Notes: a model not told the origin generated them from the sequence alone. A stretch of DNA of 64,000 bases from Histophilus somni (GCF_014202395.1 NZ_JACHGQ010000002.1:145579-209578); one strand, 5' to 3'. Positions 21,077 to 30,603 are shown, counted from the first letter of the stretch. A program made the numbers and translations.

Positions 21077-21472
21077 ATGAGTTTTATTAAAGAATTTCGT
21101 GAGTTTGCCATGCGGGGCAATGTTATCGATATGGCTGTCGGTGTGATTATCGGTGGGGCATTCGGTAAGATTGTCAGCTCATTAGTAGCAGATGTCATCA
21201 TGCCGATATTAAGTTTTTTCACCAGTAGCGTAGATTTTAAAGACTTACATATTGTTTTAAAAGAAGCAACCGATAAAACTCCGGCTATGACGTTAAAATA
21301 TGGTATGTTTATCCAAAATATATTTGATTTTATCATTATTGCATTTGCAATTTTCTTAATGATCAAAGCATTAAATAAATTGAAGAAAGAAGAACCAAAA
21401 GTAGAAAAGGTAATTACACCTTCAAACGAAGAAAAATTACTAACAGAGATTCGTGACTTATTAAAAAAATAG
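21077..21472 (+). CDS. mscL: Large-conductance mechanosensitive channel MscL
   Basis: Homopentameric inner-membrane channel that opens on hypo-osmotic shock. The 131-aa protein begins [35 protein letters not shown] (N-terminal amphipathic helix and first membrane helix, landmark only), with a second helix [19 protein letters not shown] (~74-92) and a charged C-terminal bundle. ATG 21077 is chosen over GTG 21074 since TAGGAG lies 6 bp upstream. Usual length is 128-137 aa. Confidence 0.95.
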   Translation: MSFIKEFREFAMRGNVIDMAVGVIIGGAFGKIVSSLVADVIMPILSFFTSSVDFKDLHIVLKEATDKTPAMTLKYGMFIQNIFDFIIIAFAIFLMIKALNKLKKEEPKVEKVITPSNEEKLLTEIRDLLKK

Positions 21473-21572
21473 CCTAAAAACAAACTGGAATTAATAATTG
21501 CTATAGCGGACTTAAAGGCCAACAGAATTATCCCTGATGTAATTTTAGTTTTTCCAAACAATTAGATATTTA

Positions 21573-21592
21573 TACAGCTATTATATAGCTGT
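21573..21592. terminator. Weak inverted repeat between mscL and oxyR
   Basis: ACAGCTAT and ATAGCTGT form an 8-bp stem with a 3-nt loop in the convergent space. It may terminate oxyR from the minus strand; the T tract is poor, so confidence is low. Confidence 0.35.
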
Positions 21593-21598
21593 TATACC

Positions 21599-22513
21599 TC
21601 AATTACCGTTTTTTCTATTATTTAGTAAAGGTTTTATTATTTCACTAACTTTATTGGCTATTCGCTCATATCGCCCTCTTAGAGGGGAGCCTGGACGATA
21701 AACAAGAGAAATACCTCTAGATGGCTCAGGAGAGAAACATGGCAGATATTTTATTCCTTTTCTCGAACCTTCGTTTAAGAGTGCCAGTTCAGGAATGAGA
21801 GTAATACCTGTATTGGCAGATACCATATTACGTAATGTCTCTAAACTTGTGGCACGAAAATTCTGATTTTCTTTTGCCCCAGCAGCAAAACAGTAATCTA
21901 AGGCTTGATTTCGTAAACAATGCCCATCATCCAGCATAAGCATTTCATATCCTTTCAGCTTATCCATTTTTATCGAATCTTCTTTTGATAAAGGGTGTTC
22001 GTCTGAAACTGCCAGTAGCATTCTCTCATTAAACATCGGTACTTCAATAAAGGCTTCAGCCTCATCAACTGATGCCAATATGACACAATCTAAGTGACCT
22101 GTTTCCAATTGTTCTAAAAGCTTTTGCGTTTGAGCTTCATACAAAAATAGCTCTAGGTCAGGAAAAGTATTTTTTAGTGCCGGAACAATATAGGGTAATA
22201 AATAGGGTCCAATAGTTGGAATGACACCCATATGTAGTGGTCCATTCATTTCTTTACCTTGATTACTTGCCATTTCTTTCAATAGCTTTATTTCTCGTAA
22301 AACAGTTTTAGCTTGTTTGACTAAAAGCAACCCAGATTGAGTAAATAAAACTTTTCGGCTTGTTCTCTCTAGTAATACGATACCCAACTCATCTTCTAAT
22401 TTTCTGATTTGCCCACTTAAAGTAGGTTGACTAACATAACAAGCATCGGCAGCACGACGAAAATGTTTATGTTCAGCTAAAGAAACTAGATATTCTAAAT
22501 CTCGAATATTCAT
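21599..22513 (-). CDS. oxyR: Hydrogen peroxide-sensing regulator OxyR
   Basis: LysR-type activator of peroxide defence. The 304-aa protein begins MNIRDLEYLVSLAEHKHF with the winged helix-turn-helix (RAADACYVSQPTLSGQIRKL). The redox pair is present in DGHCLRNQALDYC, with the two Cys nine residues apart as in E. coli Cys199/Cys208. ATG 22513 is chosen because it fits the family start and follows AGGTG; a GTG at 22522 would add three residues. It is divergent from the peroxiredoxin-glutaredoxin gene, its likely target. Confidence 0.96.
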   Translation of the reverse strand: MNIRDLEYLVSLAEHKHFRRAADACYVSQPTLSGQIRKLEDELGIVLLERTSRKVLFTQSGLLLVKQAKTVLREIKLLKEMASNQGKEMNGPLHMGVIPTIGPYLLPYIVPALKNTFPDLELFLYEAQTQKLLEQLETGHLDCVILASVDEAEAFIEVPMFNERMLLAVSDEHPLSKEDSIKMDKLKGYEMLMLDDGHCLRNQALDYCFAAGAKENQNFRATSLETLRNMVSANTGITLIPELALLNEGSRKGIKYLPCFSPEPSRGISLVYRPGSPLRGRYERIANKVSEIIKPLLNNRKNGN

Positions 22514-22569
22514 TCTGTACACCTATCATAGAAATTAACAATTAAATAACTTTTTTTGATTGTTTTTGA

Positions 22570-22594
22570 CTATAACATAGTTTAAACTTAAAAT
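22570..22594 (+). promoter_or_regulatory. Promoter of the peroxiredoxin gene with OxyR-like tetramers
   Basis: TTGACT (22566-22571), 17 bp and TAAAAT (22589-22594) form a sigma-70 promoter 42 bp before the gene. CTATAACATAG (22570-22580) overlaps the -35 end and CTATCATAG (22523-22531) lies upstream. Such CTAT/ATAG tetramers are the elements OxyR reads, but the full four-part motif is not evident. Confidence 0.4.
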
Positions 22595-22635
22595 CATATT
22601 TTTTATCAACTAATCTTTATATAGGAGAAAAAATT

Positions 22636-23358
22636 ATGACTATGGAAGGAAAAAAAGTTCCTCAAGTAACATTCCGTACACGCCAAGGAGATCAATGGGT
22701 TGATGTTACAACCGCCGATTTGTTTGACAATAAAACGGTTGTATTATTTTCTTTACCGGGTGCGTTCACTCCAACTTGTTCAGCAACACATTTACCTCGT
22801 TATAACGAACTTGCATGTGAATTTAAAGCGTTAGGTGTTGATGATATTATTTGTGTATCAGTTAACGATACATTCGTTATGAATGCTTGGAAAGCTGATC
22901 AAGAAAGTGAGAATGTAACAGTAATTCCCGATGGTAATGGTGAATTCACAAGCGGTATGGGCATGCTTGTTGATAAAACAGAACTTGGTTTCGGTAAACG
23001 CTCTTGGCGTTATTCTATGCTGGTAAAAAATGGCGTAGTCGAAAAAATGTTTATTGAACCACAAGAACCCGGCGATCCATTTAAAGTCTCTGATGCAGAC
23101 ACAATGATTAAATACTTAAACCCAAATTGGACAGAAAAACCTTCAGTTTCCATCATCACAAAACCCGGCTGTCCATTCTGTGCAAAAGCAAAAACATTGC
23201 TAAAAGAAAAGGGCTATACCTTTGAAGAAATCATACTGGGTCGTGATGCGAGTACAATTTCTGTTCGTGCAATCACAGGTAAAACAAGTGTGCCACAAGT
23301 GTTTATCGGTGGGCAATATATTGGCGGAAGTGACGATCTAGCACAATATTTTGCATAA
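22636..23358 (+). CDS. Hybrid peroxiredoxin-glutaredoxin (PGdx)
   Basis: Glutathione-dependent peroxidase in which a peroxiredoxin and its reductant are fused. Residues ~5-165 are a Prx5-type domain with the peroxidatic Cys in [17 protein letters not shown] (~44-60). Residues ~173-240 are a glutaredoxin with [11 protein letters not shown] (~178-188), [10 protein letters not shown] and a C-terminal GGSDDL glutathione site. The 240-aa fusion is characteristic of H. influenzae-type Pasteurellaceae and a few other bacteria. Divergent from oxyR, which probably controls it. Confidence 0.95.
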   Translation: MTMEGKKVPQVTFRTRQGDQWVDVTTADLFDNKTVVLFSLPGAFTPTCSATHLPRYNELACEFKALGVDDIICVSVNDTFVMNAWKADQESENVTVIPDGNGEFTSGMGMLVDKTELGFGKRSWRYSMLVKNGVVEKMFIEPQEPGDPFKVSDADTMIKYLNPNWTEKPSVSIITKPGCPFCAKAKTLLKEKGYTFEEIILGRDASTISVRAITGKTSVPQVFIGGQYIGGSDDLAQYFA

Positions 23359-23376
23359 TCATACACGTAAAAATCA

Positions 23377-23423
23377 ATCTGCCCTAACAGTTAAGTAACA
23401 TTATTAACCAATTATGGGCAGAT
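23377..23423. terminator. Inverted repeat between the peroxiredoxin and sugar kinase genes
   Basis: ATCTGCCC (23377-23384) and GGGCAGAT (23416-23423) pair around a 31-nt loop that itself holds GTTAA/TTAAC. It lies in the convergent space and could stop transcription from either side. No clear T tract. Confidence 0.4.
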
Positions 23424-23480
23424 GTTCTACAACCGATTCAGCCCGTCACAACATAAGCTTTTTTCTATGTGCTTGTAACT

Positions 23481-25073
23481 TTACTGATTCAAAAAAAGTG
23501 CACTTTCCACAATTGAAATACCTTGTTTATAACGTTGCATAAATCGTTCATAGCCTTCACTCATTATTTTATCCGGTTGAATAAGATTAAGTTTAGTTGT
23601 GTTGAAAATACAATTATCTAAATATTCTTCCAAATTATATCTTTTAGAAATGGTAAGAAAATTCGCCAGCAGTGCAATACCCCAAGCTCCTCCATTTGAA
23701 GCTGTGCTTGCAGTTGCTAAAGGAATATTAAGTGCAGAAGACAATATTTTTTGAGCGACCCCTTCAGTTTTAAAAATACCTCCGTGCCCTAGAATACGAG
23801 AAATTTCCACTTTCTCTTGATTAATCAAAATATCCATTCCTAATTTCATTGCACCAAAAGCAGTATAAAAATGCGTACGCATAAAGTTAGCCAAATTAAA
23901 ACGAGCTTTGGTTGGATGCAAAAAAACGGGACAACCTTCCGATAAACCAACATTATGTTCGCCAGAATAAAAACCGTAAGATAGTAATCCACCACAATCC
24001 GGCTCACCTTGCAAAGCATGCAGAAAAAGCATTTCATATAACTCTTCCATACACACATAAACACCAAAAGTAGCTAAACATTCACCGAATAAATTTATCC
24101 AAGCATTAATATCGGAAGTACAGTTATTTGCATGTGCCATTGCGACTAGTTTACCTGCCGGAGTAGTTACAATATCCAGTTCTGAATAGACTTTCGATAA
24201 GGCTTTTTCCAAAACAATCATAGCAAACGCTGATGTACCAGCAGATATATTACCTGTTTTTTCTTTGATACAATTGGTTGCAATCATTCCTGTGCCTGCA
24301 TCACCCTCTGGCGGACAAAGTGGAATACCAGCCTGTAAGTTACCTGTTGGATCAAGTAATTTAGCCCCTTTAAAAGTTAATTTACCCGCATGTTCTCCAG
24401 CTACTAATACTTTTGGCAAAATGGCATCTAATCTCCAAGGCATCTGATATTCAATAATAGCCTGCTCAAATTGAGTCAGCATAGTTTTATTGTATGATTG
24501 CATCTCAGTATCTATCGGGAACATACCAGAAGCGTCTCCAATTCCTAAAACTTTGTTCTCGGTTAGTTGCCAATGCACATAACCTGAGAGAGTTGTAATA
24601 TAATCAATTTCAGATAAATGCGGTTCTTTATTGAGTAATGCTTGGTATAAATGGGCAATACTCCAACGTTGAGGAATTGGATATTGAAAAAGTGCGGTTA
24701 ATTTTTCCGATGATTTTAAAGTTATATTGTTTCGCCATGTTCTAAAAGGCACCAGCTGATTTCCCTGTTTATCAAAAGGCAAATAACCGTGCATCATTGC
24801 ACTAATTCCCAGTGCTTTTGCAGTACGAATTGTGGTGTGATATTTTGCTTTTACAGTCTTACTCAAATCTACATACGCCGCTTGTAGTTTTTCCCATATC
24901 TCATGCTGATGGTATGTCCAAACTCCTTCAATTAACCTATTTTCCCAATCTGCTCCACCCGTTGCTAAAATAGTACCATCTGAGGTAATTAATACTGCCT
25001 TAATTCGGGTTGAACCTAATTCAATACCAATAACGATATTACCTTGTTCAATAAGCTGTTTTTCATTTTGCAT
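23481..25073 (-). CDS. FGGY-family carbohydrate kinase, substrate unknown
   Basis: Sugar or polyol kinase (530 aa). N-terminal VIGIELGSTRIKAVLITSDG is the actin-fold phosphate loop; CPPEGDAGTGMIATN (~275) carries the probable catalytic Asp; HGGIFKTEGVAQKILSSAL (~445) and TASNGGAWGIALLAN form the ATP side. It resembles xylulokinase-like FGGY proteins more than AraB or LsrK, and I cannot name the substrate. ATG 25073 is preferred since AAGGG lies 9 bp upstream, while ATG 25082 directly abuts that site. It is last in an operon with an ABC sugar importer, so it likely phosphorylates the imported sugar. Confidence 0.85.
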   Translation of the reverse strand: MQNEKQLIEQGNIVIGIELGSTRIKAVLITSDGTILATGGADWENRLIEGVWTYHQHEIWEKLQAAYVDLSKTVKAKYHTTIRTAKALGISAMMHGYLPFDKQGNQLVPFRTWRNNITLKSSEKLTALFQYPIPQRWSIAHLYQALLNKEPHLSEIDYITTLSGYVHWQLTENKVLGIGDASGMFPIDTEMQSYNKTMLTQFEQAIIEYQMPWRLDAILPKVLVAGEHAGKLTFKGAKLLDPTGNLQAGIPLCPPEGDAGTGMIATNCIKEKTGNISAGTSAFAMIVLEKALSKVYSELDIVTTPAGKLVAMAHANNCTSDINAWINLFGECLATFGVYVCMEELYEMLFLHALQGEPDCGGLLSYGFYSGEHNVGLSEGCPVFLHPTKARFNLANFMRTHFYTAFGAMKLGMDILINQEKVEISRILGHGGIFKTEGVAQKILSSALNIPLATASTASNGGAWGIALLANFLTISKRYNLEEYLDNCIFNTTKLNLIQPDKIMSEGYERFMQRYKQGISIVESALFLNQ

Positions 25074-25085
25074 AACGTACATCCC

Positions 25086-26036
25086 TTAGTTTTTTAATAG
25101 GAAAAGACGATTTTTTTGTAAGAATATAAACAGTAGTAATAAGCTACCCCATAAAATCATCGTAATATAACTACTGATACCTAACATATTTAATCCACTT
25201 TCAATAACCTGTAGTAATACAAGAGCTAACATAATGCCGATAAGTTTTCCTTTGCCGCCATCAGGATTAAATCCACCTAGTACTGCCGCTAAAATGGAAA
25301 TGAGCAAGTAAGAATCTCCATACGATGCTTTGGCTGAGTTGAGTTTAGACATCATTAAAAGGGCTGCGAATACACAGAGTACAGAGGAGATAATATATAT
25401 CCAAATTAGAACTTTCTTGGTATTAATGCCAGAGTAATATGTGGCTTTTTCATTATTGCCGATAAAATAAACCGCTTTACCCATAGAAGTTTTTTCTAAG
25501 AAAAACCAAACAAGTCCAGCAAGGAATAAAAAAATCAGAATAGGCAGTGGCAACCATAAAAAAGTTGAGGTATTAATACTCAGTATTATTTCTGGAAAGC
25601 CAGCAACCGTTGAACCATTTGTTACTAATATATTTATGCCATTAATTAATGTCATTGTGCCTAACGTGGCTAGAATCGGTGAAACTCGGATAATAGCAAT
25701 CAGTGCACCATTGATCACCCCAATAATTAATGCACATAAAAAGCTTAATACAATAGATAGAAATAGCCAAGAAATCCCTGCATGCTTCGTAATAAAACAA
25801 GCAATAATTAATGAGCAAGCATTCATACTGGCAATAATAGAAAGATTTATTCCTCCCGTAAGCATAGGTAATGCCATTGCAATAGTTAAAATTCCTAAGA
25901 CTGGAATTTGCGATGCCATTGATTGAAAGTTACTCACAGACCAAAAAATATCTGGAATTAAAATACTAAAGGCAATAACAGTAATAATAAAAAGAGCCAA
26001 CAGATAAAAAATAGTATGATCAAATTTGCTTCTCAT
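25086..26036 (-). CDS. Sugar ABC transporter permease (second)
   Basis: Inner-membrane subunit (316 aa) of the RbsC/LsrC permease family. About nine hydrophobic segments are visible, with MLTGGINLSIIASMNAC (~59) in place of the common GGIDLS motif and AAVLGGFNPDGGKGKLIGI (~235) near the C-terminus. It starts 2 bp after the preceding permease and ends 12 bp before the kinase. With the other permease it likely forms a heterodimeric channel, as in Lsr or Rha-type importers. Substrate unknown. Confidence 0.87.
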   Translation of the reverse strand: MRSKFDHTIFYLLALFIITVIAFSILIPDIFWSVSNFQSMASQIPVLGILTIAMALPMLTGGINLSIIASMNACSLIIACFITKHAGISWLFLSIVLSFLCALIIGVINGALIAIIRVSPILATLGTMTLINGINILVTNGSTVAGFPEIILSINTSTFLWLPLPILIFLFLAGLVWFFLEKTSMGKAVYFIGNNEKATYYSGINTKKVLIWIYIISSVLCVFAALLMMSKLNSAKASYGDSYLLISILAAVLGGFNPDGGKGKLIGIMLALVLLQVIESGLNMLGISSYITMILWGSLLLLFIFLQKNRLFLLKN

Positions 26037-26038
26037 CG

Positions 26039-26998
26039 TTATACTCCTTGTTTTTTCAATTGCCCTAATGCAGTAGCACTAATACTTAAGATGATAATGA
26101 TACCGGTAATTATCGTTTGCCAATACGAGGATACATTCATAAGGTTCAGCCCATTTTGAATAATTGCTAGTAACATTACTCCCATTACAGTGCCAAATAA
26201 TGTCCCTTTTCCTCCAGATAAACTTGCACCCCCTAAAACAACAGCTGCCAGTACAGTTAATTCGTAACCAAGTAGAGAGTCAGGGGCAACAGACTGTACG
26301 GTATAAGATTGCACAATTCCTGCTATTCCAGCCATAAATCCCATATAGCCGTAAGCAAATAGGTGAAGGAATAAAATATTAAAACCAATACGAGAGGTGG
26401 CATCTTGGTTTCCACCAAGGGCATAAATTTTTCTTCCTATTGTTAACCTGCTAGTGATCAACCAAGTTAATAATATAGATAAAATCGCCATTATCGCTTG
26501 AAAAGATAAACCGAATTCAAAACCATCTTGCGAGGTTTGTTTGAAAAATAGCAATTCTTGGGTGAACCATTCAGGGTAATCGTATAACCAAACACCCTTG
26601 GTAAAATAGAGTAGTCCTCCGTAGAAAATATTTAATGTTGAGATGGTGATAATAATTGAAGGTACACTAAGGCGGTTTACAAAAAGAGCATTAATAAAAC
26701 CAAGTAAGATACCAATTGCGGATGATACTGCAAATACGCCGAAAAAACCGATATCATATTTGCCTATAGCCGTTACCATAATGTATTGTGAAATAATGGT
26801 GATAGCAGGAAATGAGATGTCAATGCCACCTGATAGTAACACCACAAACAACCCACAAGCTAAAATCATTAGCATTGAATAGTTATTGACTACATCATAG
26901 ATATTCTCAATGGTAGCGAAGTCATTCGTGAATAGACTTAATAAGGTTGCCAGTATCAAAATTGTCGTAGATAAAATATGATTATTGGTGATTTTCAT
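26039..26998 (-). CDS. Sugar ABC transporter permease (first)
   Basis: Inner-membrane subunit (319 aa) of the sugar ABC importer with the clear signature LLSGGIDISFPAITIISQY and AAVVLGGASLSGGKGTLFGTVMG (landmarks only). The start is set at ATG 26998 because GGAGG lies 6 bp upstream; the longer open frame to 27049 would run deep into the ATPase gene. With this start it overlaps the ATPase gene by 17 nt, indicating coupling. RbsC family; substrate undefined. Confidence 0.88.
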   Translation of the reverse strand: MKITNNHILSTTILILATLLSLFTNDFATIENIYDVVNNYSMLMILACGLFVVLLSGGIDISFPAITIISQYIMVTAIGKYDIGFFGVFAVSSAIGILLGFINALFVNRLSVPSIIITISTLNIFYGGLLYFTKGVWLYDYPEWFTQELLFFKQTSQDGFEFGLSFQAIMAILSILLTWLITSRLTIGRKIYALGGNQDATSRIGFNILFLHLFAYGYMGFMAGIAGIVQSYTVQSVAPDSLLGYELTVLAAVVLGGASLSGGKGTLFGTVMGVMLLAIIQNGLNLMNVSSYWQTIITGIIIILSISATALGQLKKQGV

Positions 26999-28472
26999 AA
27001 ACAACCTCCGCAATTGATTTTTCTGTGGTATAGATAGGTAATATCTCACCTACAATTTTACCTTTTTTCATTACTATGACTTTGTGACTGTTGTAGTATG
27101 CTTCTTCTACCTCATCGGTCACAAAAATAACAGCGATACCTTTTTGTGCTAATGTGCGAATAATTTGGAATATTCCTTCCTTATTCGCAATATCTACCCC
27201 AATGGTTGGAGCATCTAAAATAATAATTCTAGGATCTATTGCTAACCATTTTGCGATAGACACCCGCTGGGCATTCCCACCGGAAAGTGTATTTACTGGC
27301 AAACCTGAATCCGTTACTTTAATTTTTAAAGATTCAATTAATTCCTGGCTATAATTATAGGCTTTTGATGATTTTATAATGTTAAATTTATCGGTGATTT
27401 TATGAAAAATAGTAGAGATAATATTATGATGTATGGATTCAGTCATAATTAAACCAGTTGTCATTCTATCTTCAGAAACATAAGCAATTCCTTGTTTAAT
27501 AGCATCACGGTTGTTTTGAAATATAACCTTCTCACCATTTAATAGAATATCACCTGATTTAGGTTGAGTGATTCCAAATAAGCTAAGGCACAGTTCCGTC
27601 CGACCTGAGCCGAGTAAACCGGTCAAGGCAATAATTTCTCCTTCTCTTAATGAGAAATTAATGGATTCATACTGGTTAGGCAGAGTTAAATTTTGAACTT
27701 CTAAAACGGTTCTATTTTGCGAAAAATCGGGCAAATCTAACCGTTTATAGTCAATTTCCAAGCCTGTCATTAAGAATCCTAAGCGTTTTTCATCCATTTC
27801 ACTAATAGGGTATTGTCCAACCATATTCCCATTTTTAAGTACTAAAACGGTATCAGAGACACTCATTACTTCTTGTAATTTATGACTGACAAAAATAATA
27901 CTAATGCCTTTACTTTTTAACTTGAGTACAACTTTTAGCAGATCTTGTACTTCTTTCGCTGTAAGAGATGCTGTTGGCTCATCCATAATTAACAGTCGGG
28001 CATTTTGTGCAAGAGCTCTACAAATAGCGACTAATTGTTGCTGTGCAATTGGTAAATCTTCTAAAATAGCATTGAGATCTAAATCTGCATTAATGCTTAG
28101 TATTGCGTTTAATGCAACTTGATGAATTTCTGATTGGCTGACCCAACCTAATTTTCGATGTAAATTTATTGCAATATTTTCAGCGACAGTTAAATTAGGA
28201 AAAAGGGCTAAATCTTGATAGATTACTTGAATTCCCTGTTCAATAGAAGCTTGTGGCGTCAGTTTGGTATATTTGCTCGCACCAATTTGAATTTCAGCCC
28301 CTTTATCTGGTTGATAAACACCTGAGAGGATTTTGATTAGCGTGGATTTTCCACAACCGTTTTGACCGGCAAGGCAGAGAGCTTCTCCATAATCTAAAGA
28401 GAGGTTAACTCGATTTAAGGCTTTTACACCGTGGAATGTCTTATTGATATTTTGCATCAAAATAAATGCCAT
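26982..28472 (-). CDS. Sugar ABC transporter ATP-binding protein
   Basis: Tandem-domain ATPase (496 aa) of the RbsA/LsrA class. Domain 1 has Walker A GQNGCGKST (~37), the Q-loop region QGIQVIYQDLALFPNL and Walker [13 protein letters not shown] (~155). Domain 2 has the usual degenerate Walker A GLLGSGRTEL (~288) and LSGGNAQR (~398), but Walker B reads IIILDAPTIGVDI, so the catalytic Glu is Ala. One active site probably does most of the hydrolysis. It is the second gene of the operon, after the binding protein. Confidence 0.9.
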   Translation of the reverse strand: MAFILMQNINKTFHGVKALNRVNLSLDYGEALCLAGQNGCGKSTLIKILSGVYQPDKGAEIQIGASKYTKLTPQASIEQGIQVIYQDLALFPNLTVAENIAINLHRKLGWVSQSEIHQVALNAILSINADLDLNAILEDLPIAQQQLVAICRALAQNARLLIMDEPTASLTAKEVQDLLKVVLKLKSKGISIIFVSHKLQEVMSVSDTVLVLKNGNMVGQYPISEMDEKRLGFLMTGLEIDYKRLDLPDFSQNRTVLEVQNLTLPNQYESINFSLREGEIIALTGLLGSGRTELCLSLFGITQPKSGDILLNGEKVIFQNNRDAIKQGIAYVSEDRMTTGLIMTESIHHNIISTIFHKITDKFNIIKSSKAYNYSQELIESLKIKVTDSGLPVNTLSGGNAQRVSIAKWLAIDPRIIILDAPTIGVDIANKEGIFQIIRTLAQKGIAVIFVTDEVEEAYYNSHKVIVMKKGKIVGEILPIYTTEKSIAEVVYENHQ

Positions 28473-28488
28473 AAAGCCTCCTGAGAGA

Positions 28489-28515
28489 AATATGGGTTCA
28501 GAAAGAACCCATATT
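28489..28515 (-). terminator. Hairpin between binding-protein and ATPase genes
   Basis: AATATGGGTTC (28505-28515, read on the minus strand) pairs exactly with GAACCCATATT (28489-28499) across a 5-nt loop, giving 11 bp. It sits in the 52-bp gap after the binding-protein gene, with only a short T tract. This is the usual place for partial termination or mRNA stabilisation that keeps the receptor more abundant than the transporter. Confidence 0.65.
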
Positions 28516-28524
28516 CAATATAGA

Positions 28525-29499
28525 TTAATATAAGTTGTCGATATTATCTTTGGTTACTTTAAGTACATTATGGAATTGGAGGAGTTTTTTCTCTGTATCC
28601 ACTTTGGCTTTACCGACATTAGGGAGTTCTAAACCATCTTCGATTTTTTCACCTTTCAACACTTTGGCAGCAACTGCAGCAAGAGCATAACCCGCACTTG
28701 CTGGATCGTAGGTAATACCCATCGTAATATCACCACTCTTAATTAAATTTGCAGCTTGAGAAGGAATCATCATACCGAAAACATTTAATTTATTTTTCAA
28801 GCGTTTTTCTTTAACGGCTAAACCGGCACCGATAGGACCTTGTGAACCGAAAGAGACTACTGCTTTTAAGTCAGAGTGAGCTTTGACTAAATCAATTGTG
28901 GTACGGCGAGCATCATTGATATTTTCTGCAACAGGCATTCTACTGGTTACTTCAAACATATCTGGATAATGTTCTTTCTGGTATTTTACAAATAGATCTG
29001 CCCATAAATTATGTTGAGGTACGGTTAAACCACCGACATAAATAACATATCCGCCTTTACCGCCCATTGCTTTAGCGACTTCTTCAACATAATCGGCAGC
29101 AAACTGGGCATTATCAATAATTTCAATATCCCAATCTGCACTTGGCTGACCTACAGATTCATTCGTCAAAACAACAATACCATTTTGCTTGGCTTTTTTC
29201 AGCACTGGTTCTAAGGCATTTGCATCATTAGGTACAATTGAAATAGCACTGACTTTCTTTGCAATTAAATCCTCAATTAATTTCACTTGCTGTGGGGCAT
29301 CTGTATTTGATGGTCCAACTTGATAAGCATTAATATTGTTATCTTTACCTGCTTGTACAACACCTTCTGCCATACGATTAAACCATGGCATACCGTCAAT
29401 TTTAGAAATATTAACTACGTCATTAGCAAGAACTGAACCATAACAAGTCAGTGCTAAAATACCTGAAAATAATGTATGTTTTAAAGTGAGTTTTTTCAT
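28525..29499 (-). CDS. Sugar ABC transporter substrate-binding protein
   Basis: Periplasmic receptor (324 aa) of the type I sugar-binding family, closest by eye to LsrB/RhaS-type proteins. Signal peptide MKKLTLKHTLFSGILALTCYGSVLA, landmark only, is cleaved before NDVVNISK. Motifs include KIDGMPWFNRMAEGVVQAG, LIAKKVSAISIVPNDANALEPVL and the hinge GITYDPASAGYALAAVAAK. The start ATG 29499 follows GGGAAG; an upstream frame to 29580 lacks a ribosome site. It is the first gene of the importer operon. It could bind a pentose, a deoxysugar or an AI-2-like furanosyl compound. Confidence 0.9.
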   Translation of the reverse strand: MKKLTLKHTLFSGILALTCYGSVLANDVVNISKIDGMPWFNRMAEGVVQAGKDNNINAYQVGPSNTDAPQQVKLIEDLIAKKVSAISIVPNDANALEPVLKKAKQNGIVVLTNESVGQPSADWDIEIIDNAQFAADYVEEVAKAMGGKGGYVIYVGGLTVPQHNLWADLFVKYQKEHYPDMFEVTSRMPVAENINDARRTTIDLVKAHSDLKAVVSFGSQGPIGAGLAVKEKRLKNKLNVFGMMIPSQAANLIKSGDITMGITYDPASAGYALAAVAAKVLKGEKIEDGLELPNVGKAKVDTEKKLLQFHNVLKVTKDNIDNLY

Positions 29500-29675
29500 T
29501 ATTCTTCCCTCATAAAATAAGAAGTCCTTTAATTGAATATCGTATAAAAAGCTTGATATTACCTCTCTAATAGAAACCATACTATTAAAGCCATTTTTAT
29601 CTTATGCTTTTGTGTGAGGGAAAAATAGGTAACTTTTTTTTATCAATATGGAAAATTCTGCTATACAAAGTAAAG

Positions 29676-29691
29676 TGAGATCTGGATCACA
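29676..29691. promoter_or_regulatory. CRP-like site upstream of the sugar importer operon
   Basis: TGAGATCTGGATCACA differs from TGTGA-N6-TCACA at one specific position. It overlaps the end of the AraC-type regulator gene, about 177 bp before the binding-protein start. AraC-family sugar operons commonly pair regulator and CRP sites upstream of the promoter. Predicted only. Confidence 0.5.
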
Positions 29692-30547
29692 TTTCATTGT
29701 TTTTACATCTTTCTAAAGTTCTAAATTTAGACGGAGACAGTGCGGTGTGTTTTTTGAAAATTTTCGAAAAGTAGAGAGAATCTTCATAGCCTAAAGATTT
29801 AGCAATATTTGAGATAGAAATGTTAGAGAAATAAAGTAATTTTTTAGCTTCGGAAATACGCTGTACTTCTCTCCATTGCACTAAGCCAATACCCAAAGAT
29901 TGTTTAAAAAGGTGAGATAATCTTGATGGCGATAAAAATACTTTTTTTGCTAGTGCTTCTAAGCTGTCATTTTTAGCCAAATTGGTCAAAATTAAATCAC
30001 AAACATTTAAAATACGCTGATCAATTACTGGAATAACTTCAATTTTCTCGGCGGAAATACTTTTCATAAGTAAGTATTCTAATAGACTGGTGGCTACATC
30101 TTCTTTAAAAAATTTACTTGATTTCAATTCGACTTCAATTTTGCTGAAAAGCTGACTGATTTCCTGAAAGTAGCGGTCATCACCAATGGTAATACGCCCT
30201 ATTTTTTCCTCCATATTTGACCAATTTAACCATTTATTCCATTTTGGGTTTGGTAAAAAATAGATCCATTTATAGTGCCAATACTGACTTTCTGGATGTC
30301 TGTGATAATGTTGAACCGCACTTGGTGTGAATAGTAGCAATTGTCCTCGATGAGTGGAAAAAGAATGTTTACCATCGAAAATAATGCCTGTACCAAAAGT
30401 AGTTAATTGCAACATATAGCCACTCATTCCTTGTTGTCTATCTACCATAGAATCAAGGTAATTACCTTTCTCACATTGAGTAAGACCCGCAACTAATTCT
30501 AAATCGAACAAATCATCAAGTAAAAGTAAGGATAGATTTTTATACAT
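29687..30547 (-). CDS. AraC-like transcriptional regulator
   Basis: Regulator (286 aa) strikingly like arabinose AraC itself. The N-terminal cupin has ELVAGLTQ, NYLDSMVDRQQGMSGYMLQLT, RGQLLLFTPSAVQHYHRHPES and YWHYKWIYFLPNPKWNKWLNW, landmarks shared in order with AraC. The C-terminal two helix-turn-helices include VFLSPSRLSHLFKQSLGIG and IAKSLGYEDSLYFSKIFKKHTALSPS. ATG 30547 is chosen from AraC length; no good ribosome site is seen, and TTG 30571 is possible. It lies directly upstream of the ABC importer and kinase, so it probably controls them in response to a sugar. Confidence 0.88.
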   Translation of the reverse strand: MYKNLSLLLLDDLFDLELVAGLTQCEKGNYLDSMVDRQQGMSGYMLQLTTFGTGIIFDGKHSFSTHRGQLLLFTPSAVQHYHRHPESQYWHYKWIYFLPNPKWNKWLNWSNMEEKIGRITIGDDRYFQEISQLFSKIEVELKSSKFFKEDVATSLLEYLLMKSISAEKIEVIPVIDQRILNVCDLILTNLAKNDSLEALAKKVFLSPSRLSHLFKQSLGIGLVQWREVQRISEAKKLLYFSNISISNIAKSLGYEDSLYFSKIFKKHTALSPSKFRTLERCKNNEM

Positions 30548-30603
30548 TTGCAATATATGTTTACACAGCAACGTTAAATTTAGACAAGATCATAATGGAA
30601 AAA

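Noticed and set aside
21064..21561. A 165-aa frame on the minus strand over mscL
   Set aside because: It lies antisense to a clear mscL gene, has low-complexity Ile/Ser content and no recognisable domain or ribosome site.
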